Part shown: positions 19,601 to 27,044 of the stretch, piece after piece
Layout of the letters: each line of letters begins with the position of its first letter
How positions within the stretch are numbered: position 1 is the stretch's first letter
Origin: Tissierellia bacterium
Lineage (GTDB): Bacteria > Bacillota > Clostridia > Tissierellales > Peptoniphilaceae
Reading direction: 5' to 3'
Assembly: GCA_030532305.1 (NCBI GenBank)
Contig: JAUNLJ010000019.1
Span: 1-35,738, forward strand
Length of the DNA: 35,738 nt
Translations under genes and position numbers: made by a program
Notes under the pieces: generated by a model
Databases searched by the model: none
Told to the model about the DNA's origin: nothing
Seen by the model: the letters and a program-made list of their open reading frames with translations, nothing else

Positions 19601-20943
19601 TCAAGGACCGGGAGGTCCAAAAGACGGGGCCCCTTAAGCTGGAAGAACCTGTCCTATTTGATAAGGACATGCGCAAGACCCACACCATTCTTATTCCCCA
19701 GATGGCTCCCGTTCATTTTGCCATCCTAGAGCCTGTCCTTAGGCGGGAGGGCTTTAATGTTGAGATCCTTCCAGACCTAGGCCCCCATGTGGTTAACGAG
19801 GGGCTGGCCTATGTCAATAATGACGCCTGCTATCCCTCCATCTTTGTGGTAGGCCAGTTTATTGATGCCCTAAAGAGTGGCCGCTATGACACAGACAACC
19901 TGACCCTGCTTATGGCTCAAACGGGTGGGGCCTGCCGGGCCTCCAACTATGTGGGCTTTATCCGTAAGGCCCTAAAAGAAGCAGGCTATGGTCATGTGCC
20001 CGTCCTGGGGGTTTCCTTCCAGGGTATAGAAGAGCATCCCGGCTTTAAGTTAGACTTCAAACAGCTTTTAAGCCTGGCCCCCAAGGCCCTCCACGCCCTC
20101 TTATATGGGGACCTTCTGACCCGTTTAGCCAATGCCACCCGACCCTATGAAAAGATAGGGGGGTCTGTCCAAATTTTGATGGACCGGTGGATTAAGATTA
20201 CCTCTAGTCCAGAACTCAGCTATAACAAGAGGGAATTTAAGAAAAATGTCCACCAGATGATAGAGGAGTTTGCTGGCCTAGAAATTACCGATGAAGTCAA
20301 GCCCAAGGTGGGAATTGTAGGGGAAATCCTGGTCAAGTACCTGCCAGCAGCCAACAACTACCTCCAAGACCTCCTAGAGTCTGAAGGGGCAGAAGTGGTG
20401 GTGCCCGACCTCATGGACTTTATGCTTTATTCTTTTAAAAATGTGGAAATTAAACGAAAGAAGCTGTCCAAGGGACCCTGGGCCGACCTGGCCCTAAGGC
20501 CTATTATTGCCCTTATTGAGTCCTATAGAAAGATTATTGAAAAGGCCCTAGAGCCCACCCGGTTTGATCCCCCCCAAAGGCTGGACCAACTGGTGGCCTA
20601 TGCCCAAGAATTTGTGGACCTAGGCAACCAATATGGGGAAGGCTGGCTTTTAACAGCAGAGATGGTGGAGCTGATCCATGCCGGGGCCGGTAATATTGTC
20701 TGTGTTCAGCCCTTTGGCTGCCTGCCCAACCATGTGACCGGCAAGGGGGTTATGAAGGCTGTTCGGGAGACCTACCCCATGGCCAATATTGTGGCCATTG
20801 ACTATGACGCCTCTGCTTCTGAAGTCAACCAGCAAAACCGGATTAAGCTGATGATGAACCAGGCCAACAAGAACAAGTATAAGAATAAAGACCTGGGCGA
20901 GGCCCTTCGTAAAAAACAAAGGGAAAGAGCCCAAGGGATGTAA
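16669..20943 (+). CDS. Double activase/DUF2229 protein of the 2-hydroxyacyl-CoA dehydratase activase family
   Basis: 1424 residues. Two BadF/BadG/BcrA/BcrD (HgdC-like) ATPase modules come first: module 1 (about 1-265) with GLDVGSTTVK and ELGGEDSK, module 2 (about 318-580) with GIDAGSTTTK and DIGGQDMK. Each has cysteines where the HgdC [4Fe-4S] cluster ligands fall: Cys123 (ICAGGTGAF) and Cys162 (ASRCGVF) in module 1; Cys443/Cys447 (ACSSGCGSF) and Cys482 (GSRCTVF) in module 2. The fusion may therefore copy the HgdC homodimer in one chain. A third cluster-like set, Cys604, Cys607, Cys611 and Cys630, precedes a DUF2229 region (about 680-900), and the C-terminus resembles HgdB/BcrC-type subunits (NDACYPSIF, GGACRASNYVGF, QPFGCLPNHVTGKG). 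The family is widespread in anaerobes, but I know of no proven reaction. No separate dehydratase subunits are in the window. AGGAGGGATGAC precedes the ATG. Confidence 0.9.
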   Translation: MKINMGLDVGSTTVKLVVLSEDLEIIDSSYQRHFSDVKRAVQDIIERYYEKYKYDRVTISVTGSGGLAVHKLLDIPFVQEVVAGTEAIQNFIPQTDVAIELGGEDSKITYLRGSLEQRMNSICAGGTGAFIDQMASLLETDASGLNALAQNHKKIYPIASRCGVFAKTDVQALLNQGAKKEDIAASVFQSVVNQTISNLASGRPIRGKIAFLGGPLHFLPELKARFVETLGLKEDEVIAPDNGQIFVALGAALTSRDKEPVAYLSLYEKVRDSQVQPMDEKNILPPLFESQEELQAFRARHGGKDLKKRDLASYQGPVYLGIDAGSTTTKLVAISQDTEVLYEAYGSNQGSPLDMVRHFILDLYDKMGPGAYMASSGVTGYGEDFIKAAFNVDEGEVETIAHFRAARFFEPEVDFILDIGGQDMKAMKVKGDVIDSILLNEACSSGCGSFLETFAESVQYSVEDFAEVALLAHRPVDLGSRCTVFMNSKVKQAQKEGATVADISAGLAISVIKNAIQKVIKVRDPKDLGKNIVVQGGTFYGDAVLRAFEKLTGAKVTRPAMAGTMGALGMALLAKERSAEGAHSSLMEKDQLQDFSYTSKTAHCGQCTNNCQLTISLFPDGSRYISGNRCERGAGIVRLAEDELPNLYAYKLKRVFDYDSLEEDQAKRGVVGIPRVLNIYENYPFWHTFFTQLGYRVVLSDMSDRAMYESGIESITSETACYPAKITHGHIENLIGKGIKYIFYPSVFYEEKTFEKADNTINCPVVIGYPEVIKNNVENLKDQKVRFDNPFISFDDRKKLEKRMAEVFPHIPAREVARAVRAAYEEEDRYREDVRAQGRQVLKSLEEKGQKGIVLAGRPYHIDPEINHGIPELITGLGLAVLSEDSILDGERVKDPLRVLDQWNYHSRLYRAAMIVGESDNLELVQLNSFGCGIDAITTDQVNEILEAYGKIYTVVKIDEISNLGAVRIRIRSLIEAVKDREVQKTGPLKLEEPVLFDKDMRKTHTILIPQMAPVHFAILEPVLRREGFNVEILPDLGPHVVNEGLAYVNNDACYPSIFVVGQFIDALKSGRYDTDNLTLLMAQTGGACRASNYVGFIRKALKEAGYGHVPVLGVSFQGIEEHPGFKLDFKQLLSLAPKALHALLYGDLLTRLANATRPYEKIGGSVQILMDRWIKITSSPELSYNKREFKKNVHQMIEEFAGLEITDEVKPKVGIVGEILVKYLPAANNYLQDLLESEGAEVVVPDLMDFMLYSFKNVEIKRKKLSKGPWADLALRPIIALIESYRKIIEKALEPTRFDPPQRLDQLVAYAQEFVDLGNQYGEGWLLTAEMVELIHAGAGNIVCVQPFGCLPNHVTGKGVMKAVRETYPMANIVAIDYDASASEVNQQNRIKLMMNQANKNKYKNKDLGEALRKKQRERAQGM

Positions 20944-20950
20944 GCTTTTG

Positions 20951-20980
20951 AGGGAGTCTAGTGAACTAGGCTCCCTTTTT
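20951..20980 (+). terminator. Terminator of the activase-type gene
   Basis: AGGGAGTCTAGT pairs with ACTAGGCTCCCT (one T-G wobble) around a GA loop, followed by a T tract at 20976-20980. Confidence 0.9.
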
Positions 20981-21014
20981 GTGGCAGGGGCTAGAAAAAA
21001 GAGGAGGGTTTTTT

Positions 21015-21081
21015 TGACACGGAATAGTCATAGAAGTGTCATCTTTTATTAAAGGACCTAGAGGGAATCTTTAGATATAAT
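21015..21081 (+). promoter_or_regulatory. Upstream region of the SLH gene: inverted repeat and -10 element
   Basis: TGACAC (21015-21020) and GTGTCA (21036-21041) form an inverted repeat with a 15-bp gap. A perfect TATAAT lies at 21076-21081, about 50 bases before the ATG, but without a recognisable -35 at the right spacing. The TTGACA at 21014 is too far from it. This would suit an activator-dependent promoter; that is inference. Confidence 0.4.
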
Positions 21082-21131
21082 AAAAGAGTATGGCCATGAC
21101 TTTACTAGAAAGAAATATTTTAGGAGGAACT

Positions 21132-21782
21132 ATGAAAATAAAGAAAAAAATGGGCATTTTAGCTCTAGCCTGCCTCCTTATTTTTAGTCATGGGACCCTT
21201 GTTTTTGGGGTTAGCTTTTGGGATGTGGGGGGCCACTGGGCCTCTGGAGATATTTACGCCCTCTCCCAGGCCGGCATCATTCGGGGCTATAGGGATGGGA
21301 GCTTTAGGCCAGAGGGGTCCATGTCCAAGGTGGAATTTTATGCCATGGTCAACCGGGCGGCCGACCTAAGAGCCTCCTATCCGGTGACCTTTAAGGACGT
21401 CCATCCAGGGGATTGGTACTACCAGGAGGTGGCCAAGGCCATTAAGGCCGGCTACCTGACCCCCACCACAGGGAGGCTTTATCCCCGGGCCCCCATTAGC
21501 CGGCAGGAGGCAGCCAGGATCCTAGGCTATATGTATGGCCTAAGGGGGTCCACCGGCTCCCTAAATGCCTTTTATGACCAGGGGTCTATTAGTCCAGGGG
21601 CCAGACCGGCTGTGGGTAAACTAGTGGACCTGGGGATTATAAGGGGCTATCCAGACGGGGCCTTTAGGCCCCAGGGGTCCGTTAGCCGGGCCGAGGTGGC
21701 TAAAATCTTTAACCAGTTGAGGATCCGTTTTGGCAATCCACCCAGAAGGCAGGTCCATGACACCCATATCCAATTTGGATAA
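21132..21782 (+). CDS. Small secreted protein made of three SLH domains
   Basis: 216 residues from ATG 21132, which has AGGAGG four bases upstream; an in-frame ATG at 21090 has no ribosome site and would bury the signal peptide. Signal peptide MKIKKKMGILALACLLIFSHG to about residue 25, probably cut near VFG-VS. Three S-layer homology repeats follow: FWDVGGHWASGDIYALSQAGIIRGYRDGSFRPEGSMSK (first), FKDVHPGDWYYQEV (second), and a third with LVDLGIIRGYPDGAFRPQGSVSRAEVAKI. SLH triplets anchor exported proteins to pyruvylated wall polymer. This one has no cargo domain beyond an approximately 15-residue tail (GNPPRRQVHDTHIQFG), so it may itself be a structural or competing wall binder. Confidence 0.9.
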   Translation: MKIKKKMGILALACLLIFSHGTLVFGVSFWDVGGHWASGDIYALSQAGIIRGYRDGSFRPEGSMSKVEFYAMVNRAADLRASYPVTFKDVHPGDWYYQEVAKAIKAGYLTPTTGRLYPRAPISRQEAARILGYMYGLRGSTGSLNAFYDQGSISPGARPAVGKLVDLGIIRGYPDGAFRPQGSVSRAEVAKIFNQLRIRFGNPPRRQVHDTHIQFG

Positions 21783-21812
21783 GGACAGGGGCTAGATGCG
21801 AGCCTAGATAGG

Positions 21813-21856
21813 AAAAGACCCTAAAGGTAGACAGGACCTACCTTTAGGGTCTTTTT
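21813..21856. terminator. Bidirectional terminator between the SLH and RDD genes
   Basis: AAAAGACCCTAAAGGTAG (21813-21830) pairs perfectly with its complement at 21838-21855. T tracts follow on both strands, serving the plus-strand SLH gene and the converging minus-strand RDD gene. Confidence 0.93.
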
Positions 21857-21861
21857 AGCTT

Positions 21862-22446
21862 TTAAAGGGCGTCTTGGAAAACTTGGGGCTGGTCTCGTTC
21901 TATTTGGTAGAGGCCATCTTTAACCACATAGGTTCCTAGTAAAAAGTCTACCAGGTGCTGCTTCTTGGGCATAAAGGCAGACATAAGATAGATCAGGCTA
22001 AGGGCCTGGAGGAGGTAGCGGCCAAAAAATTCCCGAACCAAAACTGTGGTCCAGGAAAGGGTGCCTTCCTGGGGATGGACCACCCTTAGGCCTAGAATCA
22101 TCTTGCCTAGGGTCTGGCCATTGGTAAATTTAGTAGAGAGGACAAAATAGAGGTAGAAGAAAAATCCCCTCAAGATCCCCCGGCCAAGGCCCAGGGGATG
22201 GCCCAAAAGGGCCAAAATAGGATTGGCAAAAATTCCAGTAAAGAACCAGGCCAAAGCCAGGTCGAGGAGGAGGGCCACCCCCCGAATCCAAAAGCCAGCC
22301 ACCACAAAGTCACTTAAGGGCTTCTCTGGCGTCTCCTCCTGGCCTAGGGGGTCAGACTCTTTCTTGGGACTTGGGTCTATTTCTATCCAAGGGTCCATAT
22401 TTTCTTGGGTGTAGCTAGAGAAAGGATCTTGATCTTGCCTTTTCAT
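21862..22446 (-). CDS. RDD family membrane protein (YteJ-like)
   Basis: 194 residues. A polar, acidic N-terminus (about 1-45) leads into the RDD region: FWIRGVALLLDLALAWFFTGIF with the Arg and Asp of the family name, a second helix pair LGRGILRGFFFYLYFVLSTKFTNGQTLGKMILGLRVV (the GQTLGKxxxGL motif is diagnostic), and a third hydrophobic segment near 150. It begins directly after the sppA stop, with the GGAGGTGAG ribosome site inside sppA. In Bacillus subtilis the same pair (SppA and the RDD protein YteJ) has been linked to lantibiotic resistance, with YteJ restraining SppA; the same relation here is inference from gene order. Confidence 0.88.
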   Translation of the reverse strand: MKRQDQDPFSSYTQENMDPWIEIDPSPKKESDPLGQEETPEKPLSDFVVAGFWIRGVALLLDLALAWFFTGIFANPILALLGHPLGLGRGILRGFFFYLYFVLSTKFTNGQTLGKMILGLRVVHPQEGTLSWTTVLVREFFGRYLLQALSLIYLMSAFMPKKQHLVDFLLGTYVVKDGLYQIERDQPQVFQDAL

Positions 22447-23478
22447 TTACTCACCTCCATAGAGATAGAGGGGGCGGGGGCCCTGCCCCTGTAGTTGGTC
22501 GATACTCTTCTTAAAGAGGCTGGCCTCCAGGTCTCCCCCAAAACGCAGGTTCATAAGAGGGAAGAGGGAGGAAAGGGGGCTAGAAGTATATTGGAAGACT
22601 TCAGGGTCTTTAATACCAAGCTCCGACTCAAAACGGCCTAGGGCCTCATCATAAAAGCCGATCTCATCTACAAGACCCGCTTCTAGGGCCTGGTAGCCAT
22701 CAAAAATCCGTCCATCGCCTAGAGCTAGGGCTTGGTCCCGAGTTAGGCCCCGGCCCTGGGCCACCACATCAATAAAGCGGCTATACATTCCGTCTACCAG
22801 GCCCTGCATAAGGGCCCTTTCTTCTTCGGTCATATCCCGGTAGCCGGCCCCAATATCCTTCATGGGGGCAGACTTAAAGGGCTCTTCCTTAAGACCTAGC
22901 TTGCCATAAAGCTCTTGGTAGTCCGTGTGGGACATAATGACCCCAATGGATCCCGTAAGGGTTTCTGGGCTGGCAATAATATGGTCCGTGGGGGCAGAAA
23001 TATAGTAGCCTCCAGAAGCCGCCATATTACCCATAAAGGTCCAGATGGGCTTGTCGCTAAGCTTCTTAATTTCCTCAATATGGTGGTGGATTTCTGCGGA
23101 CTCATAAACTCCGCCTCCTGGGCTGTTGACCTTAAGGAGGATCCCCTTTACCGTATCGTCCTCTGTGGCGGCATAAAGGGAGTCAATAAACTGGGCGTGC
23201 TGGTAGCCTTCAGTGAGGCCCGGGTAGCTGGTGGCCATATTGATAATGGTCCCTTCTACAGGCAGGACGGCAATCCGCTTGTCAGAAGACCCGGCTTCTA
23301 GGACCTTTTCCCCCAGCCCTTCCTCTGCCATAAGTTCTTGGAAGTTGGCCGTTAGTTTTTCAACTTGGTCCTCCCGGTTGATCATCTGGCTAAGGCCTGT
23401 GGAAAGGCTATATAAAACCATGACCACTATGGATAAGCCAACGGCAATCCACCGCCGGCGGTTCATTTTTTCTAACAT
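22447..23478 (-). CDS. sppA: Signal peptide peptidase SppA
   Basis: 343 residues, the short Gram-positive form. One N-terminal membrane anchor (about 9-30, WIAVGLSIVVMVLYSLSTGLS) places the protease domain outside the membrane. The ClpP/crotonase-like fold shows KVNSPGGGVYES (oxyanion region), NMAASGGYYISA with the likely nucleophile Ser155, LTGSIGVI, and FKSAPMKDIG with the likely general base Lys207. The 52-residue spacing matches the Ser147/Lys199 pair of the Bacillus enzyme. It cleaves signal peptides left in the membrane after export. The ATG at 23478 follows AAAGGTGG. Its promoter overlaps a palindrome. Confidence 0.95.
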   Translation of the reverse strand: MLEKMNRRRWIAVGLSIVVMVLYSLSTGLSQMINREDQVEKLTANFQELMAEEGLGEKVLEAGSSDKRIAVLPVEGTIINMATSYPGLTEGYQHAQFIDSLYAATEDDTVKGILLKVNSPGGGVYESAEIHHHIEEIKKLSDKPIWTFMGNMAASGGYYISAPTDHIIASPETLTGSIGVIMSHTDYQELYGKLGLKEEPFKSAPMKDIGAGYRDMTEEERALMQGLVDGMYSRFIDVVAQGRGLTRDQALALGDGRIFDGYQALEAGLVDEIGFYDEALGRFESELGIKDPEVFQYTSSPLSSLFPLMNLRFGGDLEASLFKKSIDQLQGQGPRPLYLYGGE

Positions 23479-23498
23479 ATCTTACCACCTTTCTAGTT

Positions 23499-23526
23499 AA
23501 TATAGGGTCTACACTAATTAGTGTAA
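23499..23526 (-). promoter_or_regulatory. sppA promoter with a 16-bp perfect palindrome over the -35 and spacer
   Basis: Minus strand: TTACAC (23521-23526), 16-bp spacer, TATATT (23499-23504). The palindrome TACACTAATTAGTGTA (23510-23525) covers most of the -35 and the spacer, the classical position of a repressor operator. Confidence 0.55.
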
Positions 23527-23680
23527 CATAGATTAGGAAGGAGTGAATATAAATATTTGCCCCAGGGGCCTCCCTAAAAGGGGCGTTTTAAGGCTGGGCT
23601 TTTAGGGTAGTAATAAGTTTAGACTAAGTATAAAAAGGATAAAAGGGCCCTTGTGCCCTTGGAGGCAAGGAAGGATCAAG

Positions 23681-24901
23681 ATGAAAGATTGGGGACTAGG
23701 AAAGATCACTAAAAAAAGACCCGGAGAATCCACCCAAAGCCAGAGAAAAAGGGTGGGCAATTTTGCCAGCCTGGTGGGCCTTTTGGCCAACCTCCTCCTG
23801 GCCCTAATTAAGGTGGCTACAGGCCTGGCAACAGGGTCCATTGCCATTATGGCAGACGGGGTTAATAACGCCTCGGATATGCTCTTTTCCCTAGTCACCC
23901 TCCTTAGCTTTTATATTACAGCCAAGCCGGCTGATGAAGACCACCCCTATGGCCATGCTCGTTTTGAATACCTGGCCTCCTTTGTGGTGGCCTTTATTAT
24001 TCTTTGGGTGGGGGCCCAGCTCTTTATAGAGTCCTTTAAATCCATCCTAAACCCCCAGCCCATCCAGGTCACCTGGCCTGTTCTTTTTATCCTTCTAGCC
24101 TCGATTTTGGTCAAGCTGGGCCTGTGGCGTTTAAATACCCGGCTGGGTAAAAGGATCCACTCAGACCTGCTCTTGGCCACGGGTCAAGATGCCCTAAATG
24201 ACGTCTTTTCCACTGGGGCCGTCCTCCTATCCAGTTTAGTGATCCTATTTACCGGCCTAAGGACCGATGGGATTATGGGTCTTGGGGTTTCCTTTCTCAT
24301 CTTGAAGGGGGGCCTAGAGATTCTAAGGTCCACAGTAGACCGGCTTTTAGGAGAGGGTCTGTCCAAAACAGGCCTCTTACGGCTCAAGGAAAAGATAGCC
24401 TCCTACCCAGGGGTCCTGGGGGTCCACGACCTTATGCTCCATGACTATGGGCCAGGCAGCCACTATCTGACTGCCCATGTGGAGCTAGATGCCCGGGAGG
24501 ACCTTACCTCGATCCATGAGCTCATCGATGAGATTGAAAGGGACCTTAGGGAGGAAGAAGACCTCCAGGCCACCCTCCATCCAGACCCAGTCCAGGTCAA
24601 TGACCCCCGGGCCAAAAAGATCCATGGCCAGATAGAAAAGATCCTAAAAGAGATGGATCCCGTTTTTGACTTCCATGACTTTCGGATTGTGGAGCTAGAA
24701 GGGGGCCAGCTGGACCTGTTTTTTGACCTGGTGATGCCCGTTAAGTATCCCACCGATGAAGACCAGGTCAAAGAAGACCTAGCCCAAAGGCTTAGGGCCA
24801 TAGACCCCAACTACCAGGCCCGGATTATTATAGACCGCGACTTTTTTAATCTCTTAAATAAGGATGAGAAAGGAGAAGATAAAGATGCAGCCCATTCGTA
24901 A
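23681..24901 (+). CDS. Cation diffusion facilitator transporter, probably manganese efflux
   Basis: 406 residues from ATG 23681, with AAGGAAGG just upstream. Six membrane segments in the first 230 residues and a cytoplasmic CDF C-terminal domain, here long and apparently two-part (about 230-390). The TM2 metal site reads GSIAIMADGVNNASD (Asn62-x3-Asp66) and TM5 reads GQDALND (Asp170-x3-Asp174). Zinc exporters usually have His in one of these positions; the Asn/Asp-Asp/Asp set resembles MntE-type manganese exporters, so Mn(II) export is my inference. DEDHPYGHARFEYLA between TM2 and TM3 is typical of the family. The 3' end overlaps the ABC exporter by 17 bases. Confidence 0.9.
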   Translation: MKDWGLGKITKKRPGESTQSQRKRVGNFASLVGLLANLLLALIKVATGLATGSIAIMADGVNNASDMLFSLVTLLSFYITAKPADEDHPYGHARFEYLASFVVAFIILWVGAQLFIESFKSILNPQPIQVTWPVLFILLASILVKLGLWRLNTRLGKRIHSDLLLATGQDALNDVFSTGAVLLSSLVILFTGLRTDGIMGLGVSFLILKGGLEILRSTVDRLLGEGLSKTGLLRLKEKIASYPGVLGVHDLMLHDYGPGSHYLTAHVELDAREDLTSIHELIDEIERDLREEEDLQATLHPDPVQVNDPRAKKIHGQIEKILKEMDPVFDFHDFRIVELEGGQLDLFFDLVMPVKYPTDEDQVKEDLAQRLRAIDPNYQARIIIDRDFFNLLNKDEKGEDKDAAHS

Positions 24902-26633
24902 TATCCTACCCTATTTTAAAAATTATCGGCATATCCTCCTTTTGGACCTCTTTTGTGCAGGTCTAACCACTGCCGCAGAAATTATCCTCCCCCTAATCTT
25001 AAGATACTTAAGCAACCTAGGGGCCAATAATCTTTCAGCCCTTACATCTGAGTTGGTCCTTAAGCTGGCCCTCCTTTACCTGGTGGTCAAGCTGGTGGAA
25101 ATTGTGGCCGGCTATTACATGACCAGCCTGGGCCATATTATGGGGGCCCGGATTGAAACCGACATGCGGTCTGACATCTACACCCACCTCCAAAGCCTAA
25201 GCATGAACTTCTACAATGAGCAAAGGGTGGGCAAGCTCATGAGCCGGATCACCAACGACCTCTTTGACATTACAGAATTTTCCCACCATGCGCCAGAAGA
25301 ATACTTTATTGCCACCATCAAGATGGTCTTTACCTTTGTTATCCTGATTCGGATCCACGTCCCCCTCACCCTGGTGGTCTACCTGATGATTCCCCTTATG
25401 GTCTTTTTTGCCTCCAGGTTCAGAAAGAAGATGCGCCATGCCCAGACCTCCCAAAGAAAGCAAATTGGGGCCCTAAATGCCTCTATCCAGGACAGTCTGT
25501 CTGGGGTTAGTGTCATTAAGAGTTTTGCCAATGAAGAGATTGAGCTAGACAAGTTTGAAGAAGAAAACAGCCGGTTTTTGGGCATCAAAAAGGTCTACTA
25601 CCGGTCCATGGCCGGGTTCACCTCTGTTAGCCGATTTTTTGACGGGGTGATGTATCTTTTGGTCATCCTAGGCGGGGGCTATTTTATGGCCCAGGGCCAG
25701 CTTGAGCCTGGAGACCTGGTGGTCTATGTCCTCTATGTATCCACCATGGTGGCCACCGTTAGACGGATTATTGAATTTACTGAAAATTTCCAAAAAGGCG
25801 TGACAGGCATTGAGCGTTTCCAAGAAATTATGGATATTGAGCCAGACATTAAGGACAGCCCAAATGCCATAGACCTAGGGGAGGTAAAAGGGGCCATTGA
25901 ATTTAAGGATGTGGACTTCTACTATAATGAAGAGGAAAAAATCCTAGAGGGCTTTAATCTCCAGGTGGCTCCAGGAGAAAATGTGGCCCTGGTGGGCCCC
26001 TCTGGAGCTGGGAAAACCACCGTATGTAACCTGATTCCCAGGTTTTACGATGTCCAAGGGGGCGCCATCCTCCTAGATGGCATTAACATTAAGGATATTA
26101 GCCTAAAGAGCCTAAGAAGTCATATTGGCATGGTCCAGCAGGATGTCTACCTCTTTAATGGGACCATTTTAGACAACATCCGTTTCGGTAAGCCCCAGGC
26201 CACTGAGGCCGAGGTCTTTAGGGCGGCAGAACTGGCCAATGCCCTAGAATTTATCCAGGACCTGCCAGAGGGCTTTTATACCCAGGTAGGGGAGCGGGGG
26301 GTCCGTCTGTCTGGAGGGCAAAAACAAAGACTTTCCATTGCCCGGGTCTTCCTTAAAAACCCCCCCATCCTTATTCTAGATGAGGCCACCTCTGCCCTAG
26401 ACAACCAGTCTGAAGCGGTTATCCAGGCCTCCCTAGACCAACTTAGCCAGGGCCGGACCACCCTCACCATAGCCCACCGGCTCACCACCGTTCAAAATGC
26501 CCACAGGATCCTGGTTATGGACCCAGAAGAGGGCATTGTAGAGGCTGGCAACCATGAGGAATTAATGGAGAAAAAGGGCAGGTATTACCAGCTTTACACC
26601 AAGGGGGGTCTTGTAGAGGACCTGGAAAAGTAG
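24885..26633 (+). CDS. ABC exporter with fused membrane and ATPase domains (MsbA/MDR-like half transporter)
   Basis: 582 residues from ATG 24885. AAAGGAG nine bases upstream supports this start over ATG 24864. A six-helix membrane domain covers about 1-310 (with SRITNDLFDITEFSHHAPEE in an intracellular loop). The ATPase follows: Walker A GPSGAGKTT (Lys377), Q-loop MVQQDVYLFNGTI, signature LSGGQKQRLSIARVF (475-479), Walker B LILDEATSALD (Asp499-Glu500) and H-loop TIAHRLTT. All catalytic motifs are intact. It should act as a homodimer or as half of a heterodimer; no second ABC gene is next to it. Substrate unknown: drug or lipid. Confidence 0.93.
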   Translation: MQPIRNILPYFKNYRHILLLDLFCAGLTTAAEIILPLILRYLSNLGANNLSALTSELVLKLALLYLVVKLVEIVAGYYMTSLGHIMGARIETDMRSDIYTHLQSLSMNFYNEQRVGKLMSRITNDLFDITEFSHHAPEEYFIATIKMVFTFVILIRIHVPLTLVVYLMIPLMVFFASRFRKKMRHAQTSQRKQIGALNASIQDSLSGVSVIKSFANEEIELDKFEEENSRFLGIKKVYYRSMAGFTSVSRFFDGVMYLLVILGGGYFMAQGQLEPGDLVVYVLYVSTMVATVRRIIEFTENFQKGVTGIERFQEIMDIEPDIKDSPNAIDLGEVKGAIEFKDVDFYYNEEEKILEGFNLQVAPGENVALVGPSGAGKTTVCNLIPRFYDVQGGAILLDGINIKDISLKSLRSHIGMVQQDVYLFNGTILDNIRFGKPQATEAEVFRAAELANALEFIQDLPEGFYTQVGERGVRLSGGQKQRLSIARVFLKNPPILILDEATSALDNQSEAVIQASLDQLSQGRTTLTIAHRLTTVQNAHRILVMDPEEGIVEAGNHEELMEKKGRYYQLYTKGGLVEDLEK

Positions 26634-26640
26634 CCATAAA

Positions 26641-26667
26641 AAAATGATGGTCTTTTACCATCATTTT
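26641..26667. terminator. Bidirectional terminator after the ABC exporter
   Basis: AAAATGATGGT (26641-26651) and ACCATCATTTT (26657-26667) around CTTTT. It also overlaps the end of the minus-strand small membrane protein gene. Confidence 0.85.
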
Positions 26668-26936
26668 CTAAGCTGCCTTCTAAGCTCTTCTAATTCCGCT
26701 TTTTTAGCCTTTTCTTCTCGCAGGTTCTTTATAAGTCGCTCTTCTTTAGTTCCCCTAAGGGCCATGAGGCCAAGAAGGATAAAGACCAGGCCTCCCACTA
26801 GGTTGGCATGGCCCCGGTAGCGGGGGCTTAAAAAAGCCACCACGGCGAAAAGAAGAAAAAGGCCGGTTATGAGATAAAGTTTTTTCTTTCTAGCCTGGAT
26901 TTCCTCTTGGCTAGGCTCTAAGTCTTCCTTTTTCAT
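26661..26936 (-). CDS. Small hypothetical membrane protein
   Basis: 91 residues: a charged N-terminus (KKEDLEPSQEEIQARKKK), two membrane helices (LYLITGLFLLFAVVAFL and LVGGLVFILLGLMAL) joined by a short SPRYRGHAN loop, then a Lys/Glu-rich, probably coiled-coil C-terminus (EERLIKNLREEKAKKAELEELRRQLRK). I do not recognise a family. The ATG at 26936 has GAAGGGGG upstream. It stands alone on the minus strand between the ABC exporter and ssrA. A strong inverted repeat 35 bases before its start could end or attenuate its mRNA. Confidence 0.7.
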   Translation of the reverse strand: MKKEDLEPSQEEIQARKKKLYLITGLFLLFAVVAFLSPRYRGHANLVGGLVFILLGLMALRGTKEERLIKNLREEKAKKAELEELRRQLRK

Positions 26937-26970
26937 AAGGATCCCCCTTCCTATAGACTAAGTTTAGCTG

Positions 26971-27017
26971 AAAAAGCCCTTCTTGTAAAGTATCTAGCTT
27001 GACAGGAAGGGCTTTTT
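26971..27017. repeat. Inverted repeat overlapping the ssrA promoter
   Basis: AAAAAGCCCTTCTTGT (26971-26986) pairs with ACAGGAAGGGCTTTTT (27002-27017), 16 pairs with one G-T wobble, loop 15 bases. It has terminator form on both strands. Its right arm contains the end of the ssrA -35 element and most of the spacer. Confidence 0.75.
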
Positions 27018-27027
27018 CCTTTATAAT
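26999..27027 (+). promoter_or_regulatory. Consensus sigma-A promoter of ssrA
   Basis: TTGACA (26999-27004), 17-bp spacer, TATAAT (27022-27027); a perfect match to consensus, about 18 bases before the mature 5' end of the tmRNA. Confidence 0.92.
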
Positions 27028-27044
27028 AAAAACTTGTCAAATCT

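Noticed and set aside
23540-23680. yybP-ykoY manganese riboswitch before the CDF gene
   Set aside because: Only a small AAGGGC/GCCCTT hairpin is seen; the conserved riboswitch loops are not recognisable.
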